The translations under genes and the position numbers were made by a program. The notes below the pieces were generated by a model. That model was given only the letters and a program-made list of their open reading frames with translations. It made no database searches and was not told where the DNA came from. From contig OY727098.1 in the NCBI GenBank assembly GCA_963402885.1, positions 14,742,717-14,806,716 of the forward strand: a DNA stretch of 64,000 bases, given 5' to 3'. Source of the DNA: Antedon bifida (lineage: Eukaryota > Echinodermata > Crinoidea > Comatulida > Antedonidae). This document shows positions 33,695 through 44,770 of this stretch, in pieces (positions within the stretch are counted from its first letter, which is position 1; the number at the start of each line of letters is the position of its first letter).

Positions 33695-36600
33695 TCAATG
33701 CTGCATTGCATTGACATACTCTGGTAAACTACTGTTGCTATCAGCACTTATATCATGATTTAATTTTTCCATTACTACATCAGCAGCGGTTGTGGCCACT
33801 TGCGAATTCATTTGGGAGTTTGACGAGGAAGACGACTGTTGGTTCTCAGATGGTGGTGGGACGTTTTCACTGTCTGGGTTCTGTTCCCAGTCAATGGTAA
33901 ATCTTGTAACTCTTGGATTTGTCTCTAGAATGTTCCGAAGAATCTATAAACAAAAGTAAAAGTAACATAATTTATAACTTATTATCTAGTGAGGCCGTCT
34001 GCTGTGGTAATTGATAAAACAGTACCACTTCATGCCTTTAAATTATAAAAATGAATGCTGTTTGACAGGACTACATTACATAACTACAATATTATTGGTT
34101 ATCCGCATTTAATAGAGCGCATCTCCACTTATTCGTATTCCATTTCCCCCATATTTTGATATTGTCTAGGTCAATCAATTATCTTTCACATGATTTACCC
34201 TTTTTAAAATTGTGATGACGTCATCATGTGCAAAAGTTAACTTGGGTCACTTATTTTCACCATTCCAATAAATTTCAATAGCTCCTCAGAATGAAAAGTG
34301 ATACTCATGATTAAAACGTTTTCTGGAAGCTGTTGAATTGTAGATACGAATTCATGTACACATTTTACGCATTGGATGTAGTGACGTCATCATATGGCCA
34401 GTTAAATTATAAAAGTTGTATTTTCATATTTTGCGTCATAGTTCATGACATTTAAAAAAGCGCGCTTCCATATTTCTTCAACACGTTGATATGTTGTTGC
34501 TCAGATAATTCCCTTCCAAAATTGCCAGCTACGTGTCATTTTGATGACGTTATCATGTTAAAAATTGGGTTGCACTGTATGTAGTATGTACAGTATATAC
34601 TGTAGTGTATACTGTATATCCCTTAGACACAAAATAGAGGGCACACTTATTTTCTTCAGGTCACAATGGCATAATCGTTTTTTCTGTGTGCAATATTCTA
34701 ACGTATGACGTGCACATGGCGTTTGCGCGGCAGATAACCTAACTTGTCCGTAGTGACGAGTTCAAATCTAGTTATTATTATATACACATCAGGCACAGAA
34801 CCAATCGGTGATATTGAATTAATTAATTTGATTAAGATGAGGAAGTCGCTTCAACTGAGATTCAAACCTGGAACCTTCTGCTTGCTATGCAGCTGTCCTA
34901 ACCATTAGACCACTGGGGCTTTCATGGTATTGTTCAAACCCGATTATTATATGAATGTATATATAATTACATGGATCTTACCCAAAAAAACCTTTTTTTC
35001 CTTCAGTAATTATACAAAAAAACACCAGGGAACATAATTATTCTTCATGAAAGGTTTAGGTTATTTTAATGATTTTGCTTCTAAACATGTCTACCACAAA
35101 TATTCTCAAAATGTGTGTTGTGCTGTTACTAGTGCCACTGTTAAAATGAATCATTAAAATACAAAGCCACTACAATAAACCAAAATACATTAACGATCTA
35201 CAGCTTGATTTTCTAGTAAACTTACCTTATCATACTGTGGTACTGGGGGTGGAGATTCATTCATTTCCTGGTCTGAATATTCATTATTGACATAATAACC
35301 GACTCGTACAAACTCTTGACCACGATATGAGCATGTGACAAGTGTGACAGTGACACCTAGTAGGTCAGCAATTGGAATCTTATCAATTTTAGGTGCATTT
35401 GCCTGTAAAAGTAACATAATGATTATAAATTGTACGGTTTTATTATTATTTTTTTGTTATAATATTCTATTTTAATGGATTTTTCCGTGATCACATATTT
35501 TACCTCCGCCAAGGATGTATATGTAATCGATCGCGTGGGTTTGTTTGTCTGTCTGTTTGTTTGTTTGTTAGCAGGATTACTCAAAAAGTAATTACAAGAT
35601 CTTTACCAAAATGAATATACGGATAGATATTAAATTTTGGGACCATTTGGGACCATGGTCCCAATTCTGGACCACTTTTTTAGTATACTATTCAGACCTG
35701 CTAGTGTTAAAAGATAGGACAGAATTTTCCAAAAGCCGGCGAGCAGTCTTAAAGTAATAAATAAACTAAAATTGCATTTTCTCGAGAACTACTTGTCCAA
35801 AAAACTTCATTTTTGTACAAGAGGCAAGAGTTATAACTTGTGATTTGTAAATTTAAAACATAATTCGATTTAATGTGCATGTTTTTTGATGCGAGTAGTT
35901 TAAAAAACCTATTTCTTTTCAAATTCACTCGTTTGATTTTCGCGTTGCTGTTCTATTGTTAGTCAACTGAAGCTATTGTTAATTGAAAGGCTTGTTACAT
36001 AGCCATTACACCAAACTCGCATACACATGCTTGTAGTGAAATTAGCCTAAATCACAAACAGCATTAAGACACACACAAATATATATATATATTTCTTTTT
36101 TACCGGAGAAATCTTATGTAGAAGAATCACAGAGAATCACAGTAGGCGGAGGTATGCACTCTCGGAGTGTCTTTCTAGTTATATAGTGGTTTAAATGTGG
36201 TAAAGATCCGTCATTGTAGTTTTGACGTACTACCTAAGTAAAATAATAATAACAAAATTTAATCGAGTGGTCCGTGACTACATATGTATCTGTGGTTTCA
36301 ATTTGGTCTGGTAATAACTGTTTGCGTAATTCTGCTAACAAACACAGGCGATTTGCTACATAACCTCTTTGGCGGAGGTAACAATCTTGCCCATTTGATG
36401 CAACGATGTCTTTTTGATTCAACTTCAAAGTAGTATGGTTATTGACCTTTAAACTACAGCATAGGCCTACTGTATACTAAATATAATATAATTGCATAAC
36501 TATGAAATTATTTATACACAATAATAATTAGTAAAATTATAAAATTCACTGCCATCAAATATGATGTATTATGATTTATATAGATTTTTAAAAAATATTG

Positions 36601-39600
36601 AACACGCAAGTTACATTTGTTGAAATTTGAAATGACCTGCCATCAATATGATGGAGTATGATTATAGATTTTTTTAAATGTGAACATGTCAGCTACATTT
36701 GGAAATTACCTGCCATCAATATGATGGATTATGATTATAGATTTAAAAAAGAATTTGAACACGTAAGCTACATTTGAAAATTACCTGCCATCAATATGAT
36801 GGATTATGATTATAGATTTAAAAAAGAATTGTAACACGTCAGCCACATTTGGAAATTTGGAAATTACCTGCCATCAATATGATGGATTATGATTGTATAG
36901 ATTTAAAAGAAAATGTGAACACGTAACCTACATTTGAAAATTACCTGCCATCAATATGATGGATTATGATTATAGATTTAAAAAAGAATTTGAACACGTC
37001 AGCTACATTTGGAAATTTGGAAATTACCTGCCATCAATATGATGGATTATGATTGTATAGGTTTGAAAGAAAATGTGAACACGTAAGCTACATTTGGAAT
37101 GAACATGTTAAGAAGGGCATCAGTTTTGATCATTCATGCAAAGGTTTCCGTCATCTTTAGCGTTTGTTTGACTTCTTGCACCTACATCTATTGGTTATGC
37201 ATCGTGTCTTGCGTCCACAATAAATCATCTCTAACGAAGGAGTAGGAATAGCTTCATTTTTCAGAAGCACTGGTTGAAGTTTACCATTAGATAGCTCCCA
37301 ACCAAAATCTGTTAGTGATGGCAAATGCTGGATTGGCGATACAGCTTTTTTCCATGAGTGCTTGGAAGTGTGCTCTTTTTATATGTTGGTGCACTGCATC
37401 GCTTGTTGGAGGTAATGCCTCTGGGGTTTGTTTTTTTTTAAACATGGCATGCCTAACTTCATTGGTACTTTTAACTTGACCAACACCGTAAACGTAGCAA
37501 ATGAATCTTTCCGATTTCATAATAACTTGGTCACTGATAGGTTTTCTCCCAGGTCTTTAATTAGTTCATAATTTTTTTTTAATACTTCCCATGCCGATGC
37601 CTTTGAGTGACCACTTAGATATGAGCAGGGAAGAGTTAAATTACTGTATGTATTAATGTAATTTAACTCTTCCCTGGATATGAGGTAGTATCGCATCCAC
37701 TAATAGTGTGGAATGGAATCAGTGCTTTTGCAGAACCATCCGGCAAGGCTTGAAAAATGTCTTTTATAGATACTTTCTTTTTTTAGATGTCCCTGTCATC
37801 ATCCATTTGGATACCATGCTTTGGTAGTGAGACACTAGAATCACTAGTACGTCTGTATCCCTAGAAGCAACTACAACTTGTCGTATCGGACATTGGCAGC
37901 ATGCTGACAAGTCGCGTGTCCGCTTCTTCATGATCTGCTACCAGAGACAACGTATTCGTGTAGACTTTTGATGATTTAACAACTGATTCTTCCATAAATC
38001 CACCAGCTATGACAATTTCTTTGTCTATAGGAGCTTGACGAATCAACTCCTCTGATAGAAATCGTGCCAGATCTGCTTTATTTTCTTGTAATGCCAAAAA
38101 GTTCGACCAGCAATTTGGCTGGCTGTGTTTTGGTTCATTTTTGTCTGGTGGTGTCCTTTATCGACAGTTTTAAGTTTTAGGCATGCCATGTTTAAAAAAA
38201 AACAAAACCAGAGGCATACCTCCAACAAGCGATGCAGTGCACCAGCATATAAAAAGAGCACACTTCCAATCACTCGTATGGAAAAAAGCTGTATCGCCAA
38301 TCCAGCATTTGCCATTACCAACAGATTTTGGTTGGGAGCTATCTAATGGTAAACTTCAACCAGTGCTTCTGAAAAATGAAGCTATTCCTACTGCTTCGTT
38401 AGAGATGATTTATTGTGGATGCAAGACACGATGCATAACCATATAGATGTAGGTGCAAGAAGTCAAAACTACCATGTACAGCTTTCTGCCGCTGTAACAA
38501 TGCTAAAGATGACGGAAACCTTTGCATGAATGATCAAAACTGATGCCCTTAACATGTTCATTCCAAATGTAGCTTACGTGTTCACATTTTCTTTCAAACC
38601 TATACAATCATAATCCATCATATTGATGGCAGGAAATTTCCAAATTTCCAAATGTAGCTGACGTGTTCAAATTCTTTTTTAAATCTATAATCATAATCCA
38701 TCATATTGATGGCAGGTAATTTTCAAATGTAGCTTACGTGTTCACATTTTCTTTCAAACCTATACAATCATAATCCATCATATTGATAGCAGGTAATTTC
38801 CAAATTTCCAAATGTAGCTGACGTGTTCAAATTCTTTTTTAAATCTATAATCATAATCCATCATATTGATGGCAGGTAATTTCCAAATGTTGCTGACATG
38901 TTCACATCTTTAAAAATCTATAATCATACTCCATCATATTTGATGGCAGTGAATTTTATAATTTTACTAATTATTATTGTGTATAAATAATTTCATACGG
39001 TAGTTATGCAATTATATTATATTTATTATACAGTAGGCTTATGCTGTAGTTCAAAGGTCAATAACCATACTATCGGCCATTCTTGTACAAAATGTGCCAT
39101 TAGACTGGATAGAAACACACAATTTAAAAAGAAAAAAAATGTCATAAGACCAAAATTTTCAGAGTTATATTATTATATTTGACTAATAGTTCAAAGGTCA
39201 ATAGTTGTAGAATCGGCCATTTTTTGTAAAAACATTTCATTATAATAAATATGAATGTATAGTTTCTGAACAATTTGAGCCCTATTTCGTGTCTCTCCGA
39301 TTATTGGTTACTGAGATACGATAAATCAAGGTCAAAGGTCAAAATGTCAGAAATAAGACTTGCATCCATTTTTTGAGAAAATGTGTCATTAAAGTGAATA
39401 TAAAAACATATATTTAAAACATTTTGACACCAAAATTAATTATCTGTGACTAGTGGTTCTCGAGATATAGGGTAATTATAAAAAATGGCCGCCATTTTTA
39501 ATTATGCAAATTAAGGGCTTAGATGGCCGAATTTCGCTTGGGATCCGCCATATTCGTAATCAGCGAGGTCGAAACATCATAAATCAAGTGGATCCCAGCT

Positions 39601-41476
39601 TCTACCCAAAAATGCTTCTTACACCATATTTCAGAGGAAATAGAACTTGTCTAATGTTCCACCGGCGAACTATCTACACACTAATAAATAACGTAAAAAC
39701 TAGACTAGACCTACGTTCAGCTAGTTGTTGATCATCGTCTAATAAAAATAGATTTCGTTAGTTTATAAAAATAACACTCAACTTCTGCTCGAACTGCAAG
39801 ACGTACAGTTATAGGTGTATGAAAAGGGCAAAAAGAAACTACATGTTTTTGAGCTCGACTTCTGCATCGGCCGTTTTCACACTCGAGCTTGAAGACGTAC
39901 TACTTTATTACTACTGTAATGGACCACGTGTATTTTGCTCTTGACTACACAGTACAGTATCTGCCGTTTCCACAGCAGCACTATTTTCGGTGTAAACTCA
40001 TGTAGTTTTTGCGCTTCGTAGCAGTTTTTTTGGGTGTTTCACAGACCTCTCTTGGAAAGCGCATCTATTAATATCTGATCTCGTTTTCGGTACTTTAAAA
40101 AAAAATAATGGTCTTGGTGCCTTCCAAGTTGGCCTTGCTGCCCCTGAAATCCCCAAATTTGAGGCCTGTATTTGAGCATATAACTACTTACCATATTTGG
40201 GCACATCAAATTTTTTTTGTCAAACTAGTTTGATAGTGTAGAAAAAACTTGGACAAGATGGAATTTTTAACTTTTTTTATGTGGCTGTACTAAAAATATA
40301 TTGATTCTTACTTGAAAAACAAACATATTTTTGCCAGCAGGTACTGGTCCAACCAGAACAGAATCAAGTACTTGGTCGTTCTCTTCACTTTCTGCTGATC
40401 CAACATATATAATTTTCCATTCTAAGTCTGTAAAAAGCATAAAGAAATTAAAGCCTATACAATATTTCATCCTGAACTGATTTTAAAAGTGTATTGTCCC
40501 ATAAAAACATGAAAAATGAAGATTATTAAATCAAACTTTAAAAAAAAAAAAAGTTAACTACTTCTGTAGAAAAAAAAATATTTTCACTTATAAAATGACA
40601 AAATAAATGGTTAAATTCAACCAAAAACCCATTGGCTGGCAGCCAATTTGACTATTTTTTGCATTAAATTTTCAGGTATATATATTTTTTTTCAATCCAA
40701 TCTTTTGGGCAAAGTGGATTTCTATTACTGTATGTGACATTAAAATGGCATATTCAACAAAAAATATGCAAACAATTTTCAGGGGGAAAATACATCTTTA
40801 ATTGCATTTTTTGTCATTTTATTTTATTAAATGTGATGAAATATATGCCCATCTGAATCTATAATCATTTTATTTTGAGATGGGTTTACAATTCACACAT
40901 TAATTTAAATAAAAATTTGACTAGTTCTTTACAAAAATAATATAAAATGTAAGAACATCACACTATTTTATTTAAGATGCATTATCCCACAAAACATGAA
41001 AAATGAAGATTAATTAAATCAGACTTTCAAGGTTATTTTGTACAGTAGTTTTAATAAAGTTATTCCGTAGAAAAAAGAGCCGAATAATAATTTATTATTT
41101 ATAAAATGAACAAAATATTAAGTAAATATTAAATTCAACCAAAAACCCATCCATTGGCCATACATTGGCTGGCAGCTAATTTGACTATTTTTACTACAAA
41201 TTAGTTTTTTCAAATGATCAAAATGGGTAACTATTATGTGACATTAAAATGGCATATTCTACAATTTTAAGAATTATTATTTTCTGAGGGAAATACATCT
41301 TTAATAGAAACAAACATTTTTTTCTGGTCGTTGATAAAATAGAAAGATAATACAGACTTAATCTTACCCTCAGCCAAATCTTCTAAACATTCAAATGTAA
41401 TTTCAAATTGAAATGGATTAAGGAAAGATGCAGGATTGTCCAGTACTCGCACGTTGGTTATTTGAACTTTAGACAT
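33695..41476 (-). CDS. ASF1: Histone chaperone ASF1, complete, 4 exons
   Basis: H3-H4 chaperone that hands histones to CAF-1 and HIRA. Exons in gene order: 41368-41476, 40312-40427, 35226-35402, 33695-33943 (stop TGA). Junctions are GT-AG with matching phases and total 216 aa (human ASF1A/B about 200). The ATG (41474-41476) opens [15 protein letters not shown], the usual family start. [13 protein letters not shown] and [20 protein letters not shown] are near-identical to human, and numbering is preserved: Asp54, Val94 (GVTV) and Arg108 ([10 protein letters not shown]), residues that contact H3-H4 in known structures. The segment 76-90 ([15 protein letters not shown]) is unlike the human version. 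After [12 protein letters not shown] the C-tail is Ser/Asn/Gln-rich and acidic, as is typical, with possible kinase sites. Introns 2 and 3 carry large transposons. Confidence 0.96.
34050..34771 (+). mobile_element. Diverged Helitron-like element in ASF1 intron 3
   Basis: The sequence is related to the tandem 1.5 kb repeats at 57904-62461 (shared GACGTCATCA, TATGGCCAGTT, GTAGATA..GAATTCATGTACACA and repeated TACAGTATATACTG motifs). The 3' end has an 8-bp hairpin (AACTTGTC 34741-34748 with GACGAGTT 34755-34762) and then CTAG at 34768-34771 before T, as in Helitrons. The left boundary is uncertain. Confidence 0.6.
34772..34925 (-). mobile_element. tRNA-derived SINE in ASF1 intron 3
   Basis: Minus strand from about 34922: AGTGGTCTAATGGTTAGGAC (box A region) and, after about 35 bp, GGTTTGAATCTCAG (box B). 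The body runs to the Helitron-like end at 34771. No functional tRNA fold. Confidence 0.65.
35490..36178 (+). mobile_element. Helitron-like non-autonomous element in ASF1 intron 2
   Basis: Begins with CCTCCGCCAAGGATG and a TTTG/TCTG microsatellite followed by GTTAGCAGGATTACTC. Ends GGCGGAGGTATGCACTCTCG, a short hairpin (CACTC/GAGTG, 36157-36169), then CTTTCTAG before T. The hairpin plus CTAG-T end fits Helitrons, and the opening and closing motifs resemble a family I recall from several marine animals. No Rep/helicase gene is present. Confidence 0.65.
37130..38100 (-). pseudogene. Broken transposon-associated gene (EADTR / GCDTTS family)
   Basis: Minus-strand fragments in order: [20 protein letters not shown], then [10 protein letters not shown], then [11 protein letters not shown], then [20 protein letters not shown]. 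These match the layout of a multicopy protein family that I recall from marine invertebrate genomes; the GCDTTS part is reminiscent of XPG/FEN-like nucleases, which is a guess. Frameshifts, stops and a 51-bp hairpin insertion at 37626-37676 break it. Its 3' part has an inverted second copy at 38178-38550. Confidence 0.6.
37626..37676. mobile_element. 51-bp hairpin insertion with 8-bp target duplication
   Basis: A perfect 19-bp inverted repeat (CAGGGAAGAGTTAAATTAC and its complement) surrounds a 13-bp loop. GATATGAG occurs directly on both sides (37618-37625 and 37677-37684). An 8-bp duplication with a CAGGG end is what hAT elements leave. Removing the insert and one duplication restores the local reading frame of the surrounding transposon gene around GCDTTSY, so it inserted after that gene. 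Confidence 0.8.
38178..38550 (+). pseudogene. Inverted copy of the transposon gene's 3' end, cysteine-rich
   Basis: Plus strand: the KRAHFQSL-type segment, then [20 protein letters not shown], then [14 protein letters not shown] shifted frame gives [20 protein letters not shown], ending ...CMNDQN and a stop. The Cys pattern looks like a metal-binding CXC-type tail. The left-arm copy lacks about 30 bp of this Cys-rich part. Confidence 0.6.
40482..40803. mobile_element. MITE family B, copy in ASF1 intron 1
   Basis: About 320 bp with degraded ends of the type AAAGATGTATTGTCCC and its inverse. The interior carries AACATGAAAAATGAAGATTA and AACCCATTGGCTGGCAGCCA. Other copies: 40971-41305 (same intron), 55429-55784, and probably 46735-47298 by its ends. 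A fragment lies at 63702-63757 in ELOF1 intron sequence. Confidence 0.7.
40971..41305. mobile_element. MITE family B, second copy in ASF1 intron 1
   Basis: Same interior motifs as the copy at 40482-40803, with a duplicated CATTGGC region. Two copies in one 940-bp intron account for most of its length. Confidence 0.7.
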
Positions 41477-41632
41477 GTTTCCCTAAATTTCTCAACAATA
41501 TTTATTATTATAAATATAAATAAGGATTGCAATAGATTTCAGACTGAATCTACTTGTAGTTGAACTTCACTTTTTTTTTTCCCCTGAAAAAAAAATAGTA
41601 CAATACAATTTGTTATTAAAACTATTACTAAT

Positions 41633-42014
41633 ATAGAGTTCTGCGGTGTGACGTCACAATGATAGATGGTGCTACATGGTTGCTAGCCAACCAAAAAATG
41701 CGTTTAACGCTACTATGTTGATAAACTACATAGATCTGTATTTCTATCAAATTATGTATTAGCTTGATTTTTTAAACTGTAGTTGAAGAATAAATAGATT
41801 ATTAAAAACAAATATTTAGTGATCTTTTGAAAATTTTTTTTGTTTTTTTGAAAATTATTAAGTTTTAAAATGACTACTTCAATAAGCCTATTCCAAACCA
41901 TTGGTGACCTTGGAGTCACTCAGGCAGGTTGAACGCATTTTTTGGTTGGCTAGCAACCACGCAGCGCCAACTACCGGCACGACGCGCTGTGACGTCAGCA
42001 CCGCAGAACTCTAT
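41633..42014. mobile_element. 382-bp MITE just upstream of ASF1
   Basis: Ends ATAGAGTTCTGCGGTG are inverted at 41999-42014. The arms continue with TGACGTCA and then a 28-bp perfect inverted segment containing GGTTGCTAGCCAACCAAAAA (41677-41704 and 41932-41959). The middle is non-coding. Confidence 0.85.
41649..41656. promoter_or_regulatory. CRE palindrome TGACGTCA within the MITE
   Basis: A perfect cAMP-response-element consensus 173 bp upstream of the ASF1 start codon. A second perfect TGACGTCA is at 41990-41997 in the other MITE arm. Whether either acts on ASF1 is unknown. Confidence 0.4.
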
Positions 42015-42039
42015 TGGCACAAATATTTTTAAAAAGTAC

Positions 42040-42522
42040 GAGGATATGTATCGCCACTGAACAAAAGATGTTACACGTACAGCCGCTGTACATATAACGC
42101 GTATTTTGTTATACGTACCGCAGTTGGCCGCCGCTGGACGTACAGCGTGTAAACTCATCCTAAATAGTAAAACTCGTCCTAAATAATAAAACTTGTCCTA
42201 AATAATAAAACTCATCCTAAATATCAAAACTCGTCCTAAATAAACCTAACCCTCTAAATAATCTTTCTTAAATAAAAAAAAAAGAAGTCGTCAACAGAGA
42301 ATCGATCCCACAACCTCTAGGCCATAGCGTCATCACAAACCCACCACGCCACACAGTTGGCTTGCAGAAAAACCTTTTCCATAAATAAAACAATGGAAAA
42401 AAGCTAATCCTAAATGACGTGGATTAACACGTGACATCTAAATGCTCTATAATTGGCGCCTGTCGCGGTACGTATAAGTATAACAGAACTTTGTTATACG
42501 TACCATCACTGTACGTATAGCC
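42040..42522 (-). mobile_element. SINE/TIR composite element, copy 2
   Basis: Same layout as 13725-14190: TACGTAC-type inverted ends, tandem CTCGTCCTAAATA units, then the minus-strand tRNA-like segment with box B GGGATCGATTCTC. A TATACGTACC motif recurs internally. Confidence 0.7.
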
Positions 42523-42782
42523 TGTTCCAAATACAAAAAAAACCACATTATATAATAACCTTCAGCAGCTTTTAAAAAAAAAGAAAAAAATGAACACTAA
42601 ATCCTAAACAATAAAATAATAATAAAGCCCTGATTTATATGTAAATTTAATAAATAATATTACTAGGCCTATTTGTTATTGTTATTGAATCTGAATCATG
42701 CATTCTTTTGAGCTTTTTTATAATTAGCAGCAGACTTTTTCAAATTTGCACATTATTTTTACCGCAAATGATACAGTAGTGA

Positions 42783-44770
42783 ACAGACGATCGGGGCCAT
42801 CATGGAGACGATAGGGCCCATTTTTTTATATCCCGATCGTCTTATACTGTACGTTTAGCCCGATCGTCTTAGGCGTTGGGCCCGATAGTCTTAGGCGTGG
42901 GGCCCGATAGTCTTAATCGTTAGGCCCGATAGTCTTAACATTGGGCCCGATAGCCAAGTGTATCTTTTATCCTTATTTTTTTGTATTTTGTAAATCCTGT
43001 ATTGCATCTTATCTGTACATATTTTACTGTTTTGTGTATCTTTCTTTGTGTTTTAACATTTTACTGATTTTATTCTATTTTATATATACAAAGTTGCCAT
43101 GAGAAAAACCAATTTCAAATCTTTCGTTGATGAACTATTTGACAATAAAGTTATCTTGTATTTTGTATTTGCAAATCTTTTCCATTATAGTTTGTAATTG
43201 AGTTCTCAACAAACAATGTTTATGTTTATTATATTAATGGTAGCCATTACATGCGATTAAAAAAGATATGATAGATAGAAAATTATTAGATTAATAAAGG
43301 TGGCGTAAGCTAAAAAATAACACCACATTTTATCATTTGGTAACTGTATAATGTGTCTACTATTGCAATTGTTTGGAAGAGAGAGAAATTTAAATTGAGT
43401 CCATTTTTCAGTCTAAATGAAATATTTGTTTTTTTATTTTATTGTGTTTGGTAATGGTATAGACAAAAAATGTCCCCATAACACTTTGACTGCCAAACAC
43501 GGAGATCTCCGTGTTTGGAAACATGATTGACTGCCAAACACGGAGATCTCCGTGTTTCGCATTTTGTTACGAAATCCGGTAGATAGGTTAATTATTGGTA
43601 TATACTACAAATATGGACACTATATTCGGTCTGGACCGTAAATATTTTACTATTTGAAAGTAACTAATCTGGTTACGAAAGTGTACGGGAAACAAGTAAA
43701 CAAGACTGTCAAAACGGTACCTGTCGAAACATCAACATTCCCCTCGCATCACAGTAGCGTGTAGAGCGACGGCTTTGTGCGTCGTATATCAGCTGCCCTA
43801 GCTAGGCTGAAGCATTGCAAAGGATTTTGTGGATTGGCATGTTTGTTTGTTATCTGAATAAAATATAATGGTGTCATTTTGAATATGAAGTCTTTAATTT
43901 TATTATTTATTATTGTATGTATACCCTAATTGTATCAGTGTTTCACTAAAGTGACCGAGTTTTACACAACAGACCTGTTTGGAAATGGTATGGATATTTT
44001 ATTATCATCGACATCAGTTTACTGACTAGGCCTAGTCTAGAGGCCTAGCTAGGCCTAGCTAGGCCCTAGTCGCAAAAACGATTCCAGGCCAAATTTAGGC
44101 CTGGTGTCTTTACTATGTGGATTTTGGCGAAACTTTGTAGTCAGATTTATGATTTATAAAATGTCATACATTTTTAGATAGTGATAACCTGTTTTTATAG
44201 GCCTATCGATGCTGTGTAAGTAACGTTTACTTTGTTTGTTGATCTCACCGGGCCATATTTTCATATTGTGATGTCCTGCACAAAATTGCGAATATCTCGA
44301 CTTTCCTGTGCGAAACTACAAAAACTCAAAAAGTGTGTTACTTTTATTTTACTATTACGATTTACATATTTTGATTTGAAAATCGTTCTTGGTACCATTA
44401 TAAAGCTAAAATTATTTTAGTCTAAATTACATATCAATCAGATCACATACATAGTTTCAATCAGCTTAGTAAAAACATTGAAATTGGCTAAAAACGCTGG
44501 CAGTGGCATTTTCTAACTGGAAAAACCTCTGGCAGTCAAAGTGTTAATAGGGTAATCATAATAATATATAATATTTTATGGTGAACAAAATATAAATCCA
44601 ATTTGTTTTCGTGGACCCGATTTGATCGTCTTCCGTTTATTTTTATAATGGGCCCCATCATCTAATTATATGGATTGGGCCGAACGTCCACACAGTTGAG
44701 TCAGAACGTCCACAAAGTTGGCCCCGAATGTCCGCATGCGTTGGTACTCGATCGTATTTAAAAAAAAGCC
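42783..44770. mobile_element. Probable foldback element with nested piggyBac-like insertion
   Basis: The left end has GGCCCGATAGTCTTA repeats of 22-24 bp and AGGGCCCATTTTTTTATA. The right end (about 44610-44765), read in reverse, has GGGGCCCATTATAAAAATA, GACGATCAAATCGGG and GGCC-GAACGTCC repeats. The arms are diverged, so the assignment is tentative. Between them lie a LINE tail and the element at 43482-44543. Confidence 0.4.
43482..44543. mobile_element. piggyBac-like non-autonomous element, 1.06 kb
   Basis: Ends CACTTTGACTGCCA and its inverse (TGGCAGTCAAAGTG allowing for one base), flanked by TTAA on the right (44544-44547) and ATAA on the left (43478-43481, one change from TTAA). TTAA targets with this type of end fit piggyBac. 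Next to the left end is a 26-bp perfect palindrome (43493-43518), repeated almost completely at 43534-43557. No transposase is seen. Confidence 0.7.

Larger units (their letters stand above)
36433..39070. mobile_element. 2.6 kb DNA transposon with long inverted arms
   Basis: Left and right ends start GTATGGTTATTGACCTTT and stay near-identical in inverted order for about 0.9-1.0 kb (left arm about 36433-37455, right arm about 38173-39070). TA flanks both ends (36431-36432 and 39071-39072), consistent with a TA target duplication. Each arm has tandem units of about 75 bp containing CTGCCATCAATATGATGGA. The centre and inner arms hold a broken gene (separate entries). It lies in ASF1 intron 2 and interrupts no exon. 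Confidence 0.85.

Noticed and set aside
41916-42158. 80-codon minus-strand open frame upstream of ASF1
   Set aside because: Spans the right arm of a MITE and the start of a second element; no domain.
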